From Gluconacetobacter diazotrophicus PA1 5 (GTDB lineage: Bacteria; Pseudomonadota; Alphaproteobacteria; Acetobacterales; Acetobacteraceae), in the NCBI RefSeq assembly GCF_000067045.1, contig NC_010125.1:3388001-3452000 (forward strand): DNA of 64,000 nucleotides, written 5' to 3'. The translations under genes were made by a program, and so were the position numbers. Each line of letters opens with the position of its first letter. The stretch's first letter is position 1. Positions 24,956 to 34,187 of this stretch are shown piece by piece. Under the pieces are notes generated by a model. That model ran no database searches and was not told the DNA's origin. It saw only the letters and a program-made list of their open reading frames with translations.

Positions 24956-25927
24956 ATGACAGAGCGTCTGGAGGCAAACGACGCCGGCATCGCCCGGGCG
25001 GCCGATCTGCTGCGGGCGGGGGGATTGGTGGCATTCGGGACCGAGACCGTCTACGGCCTGGGCGCGGACGCCACCAACGACACCGCCGTGGCACGCATCT
25101 TCGCCGCCAAGGAACGCCCGCGCTTCAACCCGCTGATCAGCCATTTCCCCGATGCCGAGGCGGCCTTCGCCCAGGCCGCGCCCAACGACGTGGCGCGGCG
25201 CCTGGCCGAACGGTTCTGGCCCGGGCCGCTGACGATGGTGCTGCCGCGCCAGCCAGGCAGCACCATTTCGGACCTCGCCGCCGCCGGCCTGCCGTCGGTG
25301 GCGGTGCGCGTGCCGCGCGGCGCCATCACCACCGCCCTGCTGCGCGCCGTGGGCCGGCCGGTGGCGGCGCCTTCGGCCAACCTGTCGGGCCGGGTCAGCC
25401 CCTCGGACGCCTATCACGTGCTGCGGGGCCTGTCCGGCCGCATCGATGCGGTCCTGGATTCCGGCCCCTGTCCGGTCGGGGTCGAAAGCACGGTGCTGGA
25501 CCTGACGGGCACCGCGCCGATGCTGCTGCGTCCCGGCGGCGTGACGGTCGAGGCGTTGAGCGAGGTCTGCGGCCCGATCTCGCACCCCGACGATTATGCC
25601 GACACGCTGCCGCTGTCGCCCGGCCGCCTGGCCTCGCACTACGCCCCGGGCCTGCCGGTGCGGCTGGACGCCCATGACGTGGCGGCGGACGAGGCCCTGC
25701 TGGCCTTCGGGCCGGAACTGCCCGGCGCCGGCCTGGTGTGGAACCTCAGCCCCGCCGGACGGCTGGACGAGGCCGCCGCCCGCCTGTTCGCCGGCCTGCG
25801 CTTCCTGGACAGCGAGGGCGCGCGGCGCGGCCTGGTCCGCATCGCCGCGATGCCGATCCCGCGCGTCGGGCTGGGCATGGCCATCCGCGACCGGCTGCGC
25901 CGCGCGGCCTCTCCCCGGCCGGCATGA
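24956..25927 (+). CDS. L-threonylcarbamoyladenylate synthase (Sua5/TsaC type)
   Basis: The 323-residue protein makes threonylcarbamoyl-AMP for the t6A37 modification of ANN-decoding tRNAs. The YrdC domain (about 10-200) shows FGTETVYGLGADA, KERPRFNPLISH, WPGPLTMVLPR, VAVRVPRG, APSANLSG and GVESTVLDL. A C-terminal Sua5 domain follows (SPGRLASHYAPGLPVRL), so this is the long Sua5 form rather than short TsaC. The ATG at 24956 has AGAGGAG in ideal position. Confidence 0.93.
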   Translation: MTERLEANDAGIARAADLLRAGGLVAFGTETVYGLGADATNDTAVARIFAAKERPRFNPLISHFPDAEAAFAQAAPNDVARRLAERFWPGPLTMVLPRQPGSTISDLAAAGLPSVAVRVPRGAITTALLRAVGRPVAAPSANLSGRVSPSDAYHVLRGLSGRIDAVLDSGPCPVGVESTVLDLTGTAPMLLRPGGVTVEALSEVCGPISHPDDYADTLPLSPGRLASHYAPGLPVRLDAHDVAADEALLAFGPELPGAGLVWNLSPAGRLDEAAARLFAGLRFLDSEGARRGLVRIAAMPIPRVGLGMAIRDRLRRAASPRPA

Positions 25928-25974
25928 CGGGACACCCGCATGACGACCGTTCCCCTTCCCGCTGATCCGTGGCC

Positions 25975-26529
25975 ATGAGCGACAAGTTCGACCCCAAGGA
26001 ACTGAAGATCCTGTCGGATATCCTGGCCCTGGTGCTGGAGGAACATCCGGGACAGTCCGCGAACGCGCTCGACGCGCTGCGCAACCGCGCGCGGCGGAAC
26101 GGCACCACGGGCGGCGCGCTGAAGAACCTGTTCACGGCCATCGCGCCCAGCCCGCCGCCCCGCGCGCAGCCCCGTCCCCGCGCGCCGCGCGGCGCGGGGG
26201 CCGCCGCAAGCGCGACGGAAATGCAGGCCGCCCGGGTCCGGATTTCCCAACTGACCGAAAGCCTCAACCGGCTCGACATCGACCTGCGCCATGCCCGCGC
26301 CCGGGCCGAGGAACTGCGCTCGCAGCTCTACCTGACCCAGCAGGCGCGGGCGGAAACCCAGGCCGCCCTGTCGGTCATGCAGGCACGGCCCATGCCCCGA
26401 CGCCGGTCGATCGTCGTCCTGGCCTTCGCCGTGGGCGCCCTGGCCGGGATCGCCGGCATGGCCGGCATGGAATTCCTGCACGCCCTGGATACCCCGACCG
26501 CGCCCTACAGCGCCACCGCGCTGAAATAG
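25975..26529 (+). CDS. Coiled-coil protein with C-terminal membrane segment, unknown function
   Basis: I do not recognise this 184-residue protein. The N-terminal 50 residues are helical (FDPKELKILSDILALVLEE). A Pro/Arg/Ala-rich linker follows, then a long heptad-like helix (MQAARVRISQLTESLNRLDIDL through residue 135) and a membrane segment (about 145-165, IVVLAFAVGALAGIAGMAGM). The ATG at 25975 is chosen; a GTG at 25969 is also in frame. It lies between the Sua5 gene and the flavoprotein gene on the same strand. The arrangement is compatible with a membrane-anchored structural or scaffolding protein, but nothing specific is visible. Confidence 0.6.
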   Translation: MSDKFDPKELKILSDILALVLEEHPGQSANALDALRNRARRNGTTGGALKNLFTAIAPSPPPRAQPRPRAPRGAGAAASATEMQAARVRISQLTESLNRLDIDLRHARARAEELRSQLYLTQQARAETQAALSVMQARPMPRRRSIVVLAFAVGALAGIAGMAGMEFLHALDTPTAPYSATALK

Positions 26530-26557
26530 GCCTCATTACTTTTCCCGGAATCATTGC

Positions 26558-28027
26558 ATGACCGCCTGCCCCGCCCCGACCGCCGACCTGCTGGACCGTC
26601 TGGCACATCTGCTGGGTCCCTCGGGCATCCTGACCGCCCCGTCGGACACCGATCCGTACTGCACGGACTGGCGGGCGCTCTATCACGGCCGCACCGCCGC
26701 CGTGCTGCGCCCCGCCGACACCGCCGAACTGGCCCAGGCGGTCACGCTGTGCGCCCAGGCGGGGGTGGCGATGGTGCCGCAGGGGGGCAACACAAGCATG
26801 GTGGGGGGCGCCACCCCGGACGACAGCGGGCGCGAGGTCGTGATCTGCCTGTCGCGCATGAACCGCGTGCGCCGGATCGATCCGCTGGACCACACGATGG
26901 AAGTCGAGGCCGGGGTGACGCTGAAGGCCGCGCAGGACGCCGCGCGCGAGGCCGGGCTGATGCTGCCGCTGTCGATTTCATCGGAAGGCTCGGCCCAGAT
27001 CGGCGGCGTGCTGGCCACCAATGCCGGCGGCAACAACACCGTGCGCTACGGCAACGCGCGGGAACTGGTCCTGGGGCTGGAGGTCGTGCTGCCGGACGGC
27101 AGCGTGTTCCACGGGCTGCGCCGCCTGCGCAAGGACAACACCGGATACGCCCTGCGCCAGCTGTTCGTGGGGTCCGAGGGCACGCTGGGCTTCATCACCG
27201 CCGCCATCCTGCAGCTTCAGCCGCAGCCGCGCGCGACCGAGGCCGCCCTGTGCGCGGTCGCCGACGCCAAGGGCGCGCTGGCGCTGTTCGCGGCCTTCCG
27301 CGCGCAGGACCCGGCGCTGATCCAGGCGTTCGAATACATGTCCGGCGCCGGCATGGACCTGGTCACGCGACTGGTCCCGGGCGCCAGCCTGCCGCTGGCC
27401 GAACCGGCACCGGCCTACGTGCTGGTCGAACTGGCCACCCCGCGCGCCAATGCCGACCTGCGCGGGGCGCTGGAGGACGTGCTGGGCGCGGCGCTGGAGG
27501 ACGGCACGGTCACCGATGCGGTGATCGCCGAGAGCGAGGGCCAGCGCATGGCCCTGTGGAAGCTGCGCGAGGAACATGCCGAGGCCCAGCGCCGCGCCGG
27601 CGCCAGCGTGAAGAACGACGTCTCGGTCCCGGTCTCGCACGTGCCGGAACTGATCGACCGGGCCACCGCCGCCTGCGCGGCCCTGATCCCGGGCATCCGC
27701 CCGGCGCCGTTCGGCCATATCGGCGACGGGAACATCCATTTCAACCTGGTCCAGCCCGAAGGCATGGACCCGGCCGCCTTCCTGGCACTGGACCACCGGA
27801 TCATGGATACGGTGGGGGCCATCGTGCGCGACCTGGACGGCTCCTTCTCCGCCGAACACGGGGTGGGGCGGCTGAAGCCCTACATGATGCCGGACTGGCG
27901 CGGCGGCGCCGAACTGGCCACGATGCGCCGGATCAAGGACGCGATCGACCCGCGCGGCCTGCTGAACCCCGGCGCCATATTTCCCCCCGATACGGGGAAT
28001 CCGGCCCGCGTGACCCCGGACGCATGA
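26558..28027 (+). CDS. GlcD/D-2-hydroxyglutarate dehydrogenase-like FAD oxidoreductase
   Basis: The 489-residue protein is a PCMH-type FAD enzyme. The FAD-binding domain (about 40-225) shows VLRPADTAELAQAV, VPQGGNTSMVGGA, ISSEGSAQIGGVLATNAGG and FVGSEGTLGFITAA. The C-terminal FAD-linked oxidase domain carries FGHIGDGNIHFNL and SAEHGVGRLK with the usual metal-binding histidines, and IDPRGLLNPG near the end. Family members oxidise D-2-hydroxyacids such as D-lactate, glycolate or D-2-hydroxyglutarate; the exact substrate is not decidable here. It lacks a fused iron-sulfur domain. Confidence 0.88.
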   Translation: MTACPAPTADLLDRLAHLLGPSGILTAPSDTDPYCTDWRALYHGRTAAVLRPADTAELAQAVTLCAQAGVAMVPQGGNTSMVGGATPDDSGREVVICLSRMNRVRRIDPLDHTMEVEAGVTLKAAQDAAREAGLMLPLSISSEGSAQIGGVLATNAGGNNTVRYGNARELVLGLEVVLPDGSVFHGLRRLRKDNTGYALRQLFVGSEGTLGFITAAILQLQPQPRATEAALCAVADAKGALALFAAFRAQDPALIQAFEYMSGAGMDLVTRLVPGASLPLAEPAPAYVLVELATPRANADLRGALEDVLGAALEDGTVTDAVIAESEGQRMALWKLREEHAEAQRRAGASVKNDVSVPVSHVPELIDRATAACAALIPGIRPAPFGHIGDGNIHFNLVQPEGMDPAAFLALDHRIMDTVGAIVRDLDGSFSAEHGVGRLKPYMMPDWRGGAELATMRRIKDAIDPRGLLNPGAIFPPDTGNPARVTPDA

Positions 28028-28106
28028 CCCCGGACGATCCGGCTGCATAACAGTCGTATAGCACCTATGCCGCGGGGCTTTCGCCGGGCCCCCGGCGGGG
28101 CTACAC

Positions 28107-29303
28107 ATGCGTATGTCGTTCGCCCGATCCGTCACCCGACTGCAGCCGAGATCGCGCCTGCCGATGCTCGACCGCTATGTCCTGCGGCAATTGCTCGTGG
28201 CCCTGCTGGCCACGACGGGCGGCCTGTCGGCGCTGATCTGGCTGACCCAGTCGCTGCATTTCGTCTCGCTGGTGGTCGAGCGCGGGCTGTCGCTGCGGGT
28301 CTTCATCGGGCTGACCAGCCTGCTGGTCCCCTCCTTCGTCGCCGTCATCCTGCCGATCACGACCTTCATCGTCGTGCAGTTCGTCTATCAGCGGCTGGCC
28401 GGGGACAGGGAACTGACGGTCATGCGCGCCGCCGGCCTGTCGCCCTTCTTCATCGCGCGGGCGGGGCTGCTCTGCGCCACCATCTCGGTGGTGTCGTGCA
28501 TGATCCTGAACATCTGGATCGTGCCGCTGTCCTTCCATGCCTTCAAGCAGTACGAATTCCAGATCCGCAACCGAATGGCGGCCTTCATGCTGCAGGAGGG
28601 CGTGTTCACCCCCGTATCGCCCACCATGACCGTCTATGTCCGCTCCCGCGATCGCGACGGTACGCTGCACGGCATCGTGGTCGAGGACGACCGCCAGCCC
28701 GACAATCCGTCGACCGTCCTGGCCCAGCGCGGCACGATGCTGGTCGTCGACAACCAGCCGCGCGTGGTCCTGTATGACGGCTCGCGGCAGGAGATCGACC
28801 GCAAGAGCGGACGGCTGAACGTCCTGACCTTCAGCCGCAACACGATCGACCTGACATCCTCCCGCGGGGACCAGGCGCGCTTTCGCGACGCGACGGAAAT
28901 GTCGCTGCATGAACTGCTGCACCCCGACCCGCAGGAGGTCGCCCCCCGCGACCGCGGCAAGTTCGCGGTCGAGGCCTGGCGCCGGCTGACCGCGCCGTTC
29001 ACCGCGTTCTCCTTCGCCATGGTCGGGCTGGTCGCCGTGCTGCGGGGCGCCTTCTCCCGCCATGGCAACATCATCCGCCCGGCGGTCGCGATCCTCAGCG
29101 TCGTCAGCCTGCTGGCGCTCAGCCTGATGGTGCAGAACCTGGCCAGCCGCAATACCAGCCTGATCCCCCTGATGTGGGTCGAGGCGATCCTGCCCGGGAT
29201 CGCCTGCGCGCTGATGCTGTTCCTGCCGGAACTGAAATGGCGCGATGCCGGCGCCCAGCCCGGCCTCGACGCGCCGGCCATGACGGAAACGGGCCGGTCA
29301 TGA
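28107..29303 (+). CDS. lptF: LPS export ABC permease LptF
   Basis: The 398-residue inner-membrane permease belongs to the Lpt complex, which extracts LPS from the inner membrane. It has six membrane segments in two sets of three around a periplasmic beta-jellyroll domain (about residues 150-280). Typical features are LDRYVLRQLLVALLATTGGL at the start, RAAGLSPFFIARAG, and the second membrane bundle from about 295. The in-frame ATG at 28164 gives the more usual start MLDRYVLRQ and may be the true one. The stop overlaps the lptG ATG. Confidence 0.92.
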   Translation: MRMSFARSVTRLQPRSRLPMLDRYVLRQLLVALLATTGGLSALIWLTQSLHFVSLVVERGLSLRVFIGLTSLLVPSFVAVILPITTFIVVQFVYQRLAGDRELTVMRAAGLSPFFIARAGLLCATISVVSCMILNIWIVPLSFHAFKQYEFQIRNRMAAFMLQEGVFTPVSPTMTVYVRSRDRDGTLHGIVVEDDRQPDNPSTVLAQRGTMLVVDNQPRVVLYDGSRQEIDRKSGRLNVLTFSRNTIDLTSSRGDQARFRDATEMSLHELLHPDPQEVAPRDRGKFAVEAWRRLTAPFTAFSFAMVGLVAVLRGAFSRHGNIIRPAVAILSVVSLLALSLMVQNLASRNTSLIPLMWVEAILPGIACALMLFLPELKWRDAGAQPGLDAPAMTETGRS

Positions 29304-30409
29304 CGGTTTCCGTCACCCTGTCCTTCTATATCGCCCGGCAGTTCACGCTGGCGGTCATGGCGATGATCCTGTCGCTGACGGGGCTGGTCTCGCTGTTCGA
29401 TTTCATCGACCTGCTGCGCCGCGTGGCCACCCGGCCCGACGTGCCGACCAGCCTGGCCAGCGAGATCGCGCTGCTGCACGTCCCCTATTTCATGATCGAG
29501 ATCCTGCCCTTCGGCGTGCTGCTGGGCGGGATCGTGTGCTTCTGGCGGCTGACCCGGTCGTCCGAGCTGATCGTGGCGCGCGCGGCCGGGATTTCGGCCT
29601 GGCAGTTCCTGACCGGCCCGCTGTCCTGCGCGCTGCTGATCGGCATCCTGGCCACCGGGGCCCTGTCGCCGCTGTCGTCCATCATGTATCGCCAGGCGGA
29701 AACGCTGGACCACGTCTATCTGCGCAGCGGCGGCCCGCTGAACCTGTCGGACGGCGCGCTGTGGCTGCGCCAGGCCGATTCCGGCCTGGTTCCCCACGGG
29801 GTCGCGATCCTGCATGCCCGCAGCGTCCACCTGCAGGGCGGGGTCCTGCGGATCGGCGGCATCAGCCTGTTCCGGCTGGACGATACCGACCATCTGATCG
29901 TCCGGATCGAAGCCCCCGAGGGCTATCTCGGCCGGAAGGTCTGGATTTTCCAGGATGCCAGGACGATCCGCCCCGACCGCCTGCCCGTCCCGGCGGGCCG
30001 GTTCGTCATGCCGACCGACCTGACCGTTCCCCGCGTGCAGGAAAGCTTCGCCTCGCCCGACACGCTGTCGGTCTGGGCGCTGCCCGGCTTCATCGCCCTG
30101 CTGGAACGTTCGGGCTTTTCGTCCATCCGCCACCGGCTGCATTTCCAGACCCTGCTGACATTGCCCATCCTGGCCGGCACCATGGCGCTGGTGGCGGCGG
30201 GCTTTTCGATGCGGCCGACGCGGCGCGGCGGCGTCGCGCGCATGATCGGCAGCGGCGTCGCCGCGGGGTTCGCCCTGTTCACGATCTCGAAGGTGGCCGC
30301 GCAATTCGGCGAATCCGGGGCGATGCCGCCGCTGCTGGCCGCCTGGGCCCCGACCGGAGCAGGACTCTGCCTTGCAGTTTCTCTGCTGCTTCATCTAGAA
30401 GACGGATGA
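29300..30409 (+). CDS. lptG: LPS export ABC permease LptG
   Basis: The 369-residue partner of LptF has the same six-segment plus periplasmic jellyroll design. It begins SFYIARQFTLAVMAMILSLT and includes LPFGVLLGGIVCFWRLTRSSEL and VARAAGISAWQFL, the coupling region that contacts LptB. The ATG at 29300 overlaps the lptF stop, and its own stop overlaps the lptD start (ATGA), so lptF-lptG-lptD are translationally coupled. Confidence 0.93.
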   Translation: MTVSVTLSFYIARQFTLAVMAMILSLTGLVSLFDFIDLLRRVATRPDVPTSLASEIALLHVPYFMIEILPFGVLLGGIVCFWRLTRSSELIVARAAGISAWQFLTGPLSCALLIGILATGALSPLSSIMYRQAETLDHVYLRSGGPLNLSDGALWLRQADSGLVPHGVAILHARSVHLQGGVLRIGGISLFRLDDTDHLIVRIEAPEGYLGRKVWIFQDARTIRPDRLPVPAGRFVMPTDLTVPRVQESFASPDTLSVWALPGFIALLERSGFSSIRHRLHFQTLLTLPILAGTMALVAAGFSMRPTRRGGVARMIGSGVAAGFALFTISKVAAQFGESGAMPPLLAAWAPTGAGLCLAVSLLLHLEDG

Positions 30410-32760
30410 TGCCGATCCTGATGTCCCGTCGCCTGTTTCGCCCTGCCCGGGGCCAGCGTTCGCAGGCGCGTGGCACATTGCTGGCTGCCGGCCTGCTGGG
30501 CAGCACGTTCCTGGGCGCGGTCATCCAGGTTCACCGCGCCCATGCGCAGGTCCAGGCCAAGCCGATCAAGATCACGACCGGCAGCCCCATGTCGCAGTCG
30601 GCCCCCGTCACGTTCCAGGCGGACACCGTCACCTACGACAACGCGCGGGGCATCGTGACCTGGACCGGCAACGTCCAGATCTGGCAGGAAGACCACGTCC
30701 TGCGCGCCGATACGGTGACGTACGACCGCAATACCGGCATCGCCGCCGCCCACGGCCACGTCGCGATGGTGGAACCCGACGGCACGGTCATCTTCAGCGA
30801 CTACGCCGAACTCAGCAACGGCATGCGCGACGGCATCATGACCCGCCTGCATATGCTGATGACCGAAAACGCCAAGCTGGCGGCCAACGGCATGCGGCGC
30901 ACCGGGGCCAAGGTCAACGACATGGCGCGCGCCGTCTACACGGCCTGCAACATCTGCGCCCAGCATCCCGAACGGCCGCCCTTCTGGCAGTTGCGGGCCT
31001 ATGACGCGATCGACGATACCGAACACAAGCGCATCGACTTCCGTGACGCCTATCTGGACATGTTCGGCATTCCGGTCATGTACATGCCCGCCTTTTCGAT
31101 GTCCGACCCGTCGGTCAAGCGGCAGAGCGGCTTCCTGACGCCGGGGATCACGCCGCATGACCGCTATCTGGGCGCCTATGTCACCATCCCCTATTACTGG
31201 GTGATCGACAAACAGTCCGACATGACGATCCAGGGTCTGCTGTCCACCCGGACGGGCCCCCAGGTCAGCACCCAGTACCGCAACGCGCTGAATTTCGGCA
31301 CGCTGAACATCCTGGCCGGCCTGGCCTACGACACCAACCGCCAGGGGTCGTACGTGAACACCTTCGGCAACACCACGGGCACGTCCGACGAGCACGGCAT
31401 ACAGGGCTACATCTTCGCCCAGGCGCAGGCGTCGATCACGCGCGCCTGGCGCGCGGGGGCGAACATCAACCTGGCCACGTCGGCCGACTACATGCGCGAC
31501 TATCGCGTGTCCGGCTACGGCCAGGAAATGCTGACCTCGAACGTCTATCTCGAAGGGTTCGGAACCGGGTCCTATTCGCGCGTCGACGCCCAGGCCTACC
31601 AGGGCCTGAACCAGGGCGTCATCCGCGACAACGAACTGCCGTGGGTGCTGCCGCGCTACACCTACAGCTATTTCGGCCAGCCCGACGCGTGGGGCGGCCG
31701 GCTGGCGGTGGATACCACCGATTTCTACGTCTATCGCGCATCCGGCGTCTCGGACCAGCGCGGGCAGCTCTCGCTGAACTGGGACCGGCCGTTCCGCAAC
31801 CATCTGGGCCAGCTCTGGAAGCTGACCCTGCACCTGGAATCGGCCATCCACCGGGCGACCAGCCTGAACCAGCAGCCGATCTACGCCCCGACCACGACCC
31901 GCCAGCAGATCACGGGCCAGGTCCTGCCGACGGTCGCGCTGAAGATGAACTGGCCGTTCCTGCGGGGCTTCATGAACGGCAAGGGCACCCAGATCCTAGA
32001 ACCCATCGCCCAGGTCATCGCGGCGCCCAACACCGGCAACAGCCGCAACAGCAACCTGCCGAACGAAGACAGCCTGTCCTACGAATTCACCGATTCGACG
32101 CTGTTCGCGATCAACCGCTACCCGGGGACCGACCGGCTGGACGGCGGCCTGCGCGGCAATTTCGGCGTGCATGGCAACTGGACGTGGAACGGGCATGAAA
32201 TCGATACGCTGGTCGGCGAAAGCCTCCAGGAGCATATCGACCACAACCGCATTCCCTATTCCGGGCTGAACCACCATTTTTCCGACGTGGTGGCGCGCGC
32301 GCGCTTCGCGCCGAACCAGTATATCGACTTCACCGGCCGCACCCGGATCGACCCGTATGCCGGCCGGATCGATTTCGGCGACGCGCTGGTCAGCACCGGG
32401 GTAAAGCATTTCCACCTGACCAGCGGCTATGTCTACGAACCGGTGACGCCGTATTATTATTATGCCACCAACATCCAGACGGCGAGCCCCAACGCGGCCT
32501 ATTATGTGCGCACGAACGAGGTGACGGTCGGTGCCAACACCAACTGGCAGAACTACAGCCTGTCGGCCTTCGTCCGCCGCAGCCTGTCGCGCCAGCAATT
32601 CGTCAGCATGGGCGGCAACGCCGGCTACAACAATGACTGTTTCGGCTTCAACCTGATGTATATCAAGCAATATACGTCGATCGGCGGCCAACAGCGCAAT
32701 TCGACCATCATGTTCACCCTGACCTTCAAGACCATCGGTGCCTTTGGTATTCGTGGCTGA
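30406..32760 (+). CDS. lptD: LPS-assembly outer-membrane protein LptD
   Basis: The 784-residue outer-membrane barrel inserts LPS into the outer leaflet with LptE. A signal peptide ends near residue 48 (VHRAHA before QVQA). An N-terminal OstA/LptA-like domain follows (VTFQADTVTYDNARGIVTWT, VLRADTVTYDRNTG), then ARAVYTACNICAQ, PFWQLRA and the beta-barrel rich in aromatic-ended strands. The C-terminal strand is FTLTFKTIGAFGIRG. Visible cysteines are the CNIC pair and one in NNDCFGF, fewer than the four of E. coli LptD. The ATG at 30406 overlaps the lptG stop; ATGs at 30409 and 30421 are in frame. Confidence 0.93.
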   Translation: MMPILMSRRLFRPARGQRSQARGTLLAAGLLGSTFLGAVIQVHRAHAQVQAKPIKITTGSPMSQSAPVTFQADTVTYDNARGIVTWTGNVQIWQEDHVLRADTVTYDRNTGIAAAHGHVAMVEPDGTVIFSDYAELSNGMRDGIMTRLHMLMTENAKLAANGMRRTGAKVNDMARAVYTACNICAQHPERPPFWQLRAYDAIDDTEHKRIDFRDAYLDMFGIPVMYMPAFSMSDPSVKRQSGFLTPGITPHDRYLGAYVTIPYYWVIDKQSDMTIQGLLSTRTGPQVSTQYRNALNFGTLNILAGLAYDTNRQGSYVNTFGNTTGTSDEHGIQGYIFAQAQASITRAWRAGANINLATSADYMRDYRVSGYGQEMLTSNVYLEGFGTGSYSRVDAQAYQGLNQGVIRDNELPWVLPRYTYSYFGQPDAWGGRLAVDTTDFYVYRASGVSDQRGQLSLNWDRPFRNHLGQLWKLTLHLESAIHRATSLNQQPIYAPTTTRQQITGQVLPTVALKMNWPFLRGFMNGKGTQILEPIAQVIAAPNTGNSRNSNLPNEDSLSYEFTDSTLFAINRYPGTDRLDGGLRGNFGVHGNWTWNGHEIDTLVGESLQEHIDHNRIPYSGLNHHFSDVVARARFAPNQYIDFTGRTRIDPYAGRIDFGDALVSTGVKHFHLTSGYVYEPVTPYYYYATNIQTASPNAAYYVRTNEVTVGANTNWQNYSLSAFVRRSLSRQQFVSMGGNAGYNNDCFGFNLMYIKQYTSIGGQQRNSTIMFTLTFKTIGAFGIRG

Positions 32761-32764
32761 TCCG

Positions 32765-34144
32765 ATGCGTGAGAGACCGAGCAGAATGCGACGCCGCCCC
32801 ACCAAGACCGGTTTTTCCTCGAATGTCATGGCATGCCTGCTGGCGGCCGGGCTGGCGGCCGTCGCCGGCGGCCCGGCGCTGGCCGCCCGCCATGCGCCCC
32901 CCCCCGCTTCCGCCCATTCATCCGACCAGTCGGACGCGACGAGCCAGGATGCGATCATCGCCATCATCGACGGCACGCTGCTGACCCGCCGGGACGTGGA
33001 CAATCGCGGACGGCTGTTCGCGCTGTCGGCGGGCCTGACGCTCAGCGACGACGTCATGGCCCGGCTGCGGCCGCAGATCCTCCGGCAGCTGATCGACGAG
33101 CGCCTGCGGCAGAACGAGATGCTCTCGCGCCACATCAACGTGTCGCCCGACCAGATCGCCGCCTCGATCGCCGACATCGAACGCCGGAACGGCATGCCGA
33201 AGAACGCCCTGCGCGACCGGCTGGCCCAGGACGGAATTTCGCTGACCACCATGATCGACCAGATCCGCGTGCAACTGGGCTGGTCGCAGGTGCTGCGCGA
33301 GGAAATGGGAACCCGCGGCCGCATCACCGCGGCCGAGATCTCCCAGCGCGAGGAGGCCCTGCGGCACGAGGACGGCAAGCCGCAATACCTGATCAGCGAA
33401 ATCTTCATCCCGGTCGACGATCCCCGCCATTCCGAGGACGAGCTGAAATTCACCCAGACCATCATCCAGGAACTGCGCAACGGCGCGCCGTTCCCCATCG
33501 TGGCGGCCCAGTTCTCGCAGAACCAGGCGGCGCTCGAAGGCGGATTGATGGGCTGGGTGCAGGAGGACAGCCTGGACCCGCAGGTCGTCGAAATCGCCAA
33601 GGCCATGCCGCCCGGCGCCATTTCCAACCCGATCCGCGTCGCGGGCGGCTATGTCATCGCGACGCTGAACGGCCGCCGCGTGATCGGTCACCAGATGGGC
33701 ACGCTGGTGTCGCTGCGCGAGGCGTTCATTCCCTTCACCACGCCCCTGGACCCGCAGGCGCCGAGCGAGCAGCAGCGCGATGCGCTGAAGCAGGCGCAGC
33801 AGATTTCCACGACCGTGCATTCGTGCCCGGAGCTTGAGGCGATCAACCACAAATTCGGCGACAAGCACCCGTCCAATCCGGGCGACGTGCAGCTCGAACG
33901 CGTCAACGAGCAGATGCAGAAGGTCCTGACCGGCCTGACCCCGGGCCAGGCCAGCCATCCGCTGGTGGCCCCCGACGGTATCGCGGTGCTGATGGTCTGC
34001 TCCCGCCAGCAGAAGAACTTCGCCCAGCAGACCCCCAGCGACATCGCCGACCAGCTGATGAACGAACGGGCGGAACAGACGTCGCGCCAGCTGGATCGCG
34101 ACCTGCATCGCCGCGCCATCATCGAAATGCGCTCGAAGGTATGA
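32765..34144 (+). CDS. surA: SurA-like periplasmic peptidyl-prolyl isomerase
   Basis: The protein (459 residues from the ATG at 32765; the ATG at 32786 is an alternative) has a signal peptide with hydrophobic core MACLLAAGLAAVAGGPALAA, an N-terminal SurA domain (IIDGTLLTRRDVDNRGRLFA, QILRQLIDERLRQNEM) and a parvulin-type domain (QYLISEIFIPVDD, AAQFSQNQAALEGGLMGWV). A Gln-rich C-terminal part follows. SurA chaperones outer-membrane proteins, including LptD encoded just upstream. Only one recognisable parvulin domain is evident. The pdxA gene often found between surA and rsmA is absent. Confidence 0.88.
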   Translation: MRERPSRMRRRPTKTGFSSNVMACLLAAGLAAVAGGPALAARHAPPPASAHSSDQSDATSQDAIIAIIDGTLLTRRDVDNRGRLFALSAGLTLSDDVMARLRPQILRQLIDERLRQNEMLSRHINVSPDQIAASIADIERRNGMPKNALRDRLAQDGISLTTMIDQIRVQLGWSQVLREEMGTRGRITAAEISQREEALRHEDGKPQYLISEIFIPVDDPRHSEDELKFTQTIIQELRNGAPFPIVAAQFSQNQAALEGGLMGWVQEDSLDPQVVEIAKAMPPGAISNPIRVAGGYVIATLNGRRVIGHQMGTLVSLREAFIPFTTPLDPQAPSEQQRDALKQAQQISTTVHSCPELEAINHKFGDKHPSNPGDVQLERVNEQMQKVLTGLTPGQASHPLVAPDGIAVLMVCSRQQKNFAQQTPSDIADQLMNERAEQTSRQLDRDLHRRAIIEMRSKV

Positions 34145-34187
34145 GGCAGCCGCTCTGACCACTCCACCCCTGCCCGGTAGCCAGCCG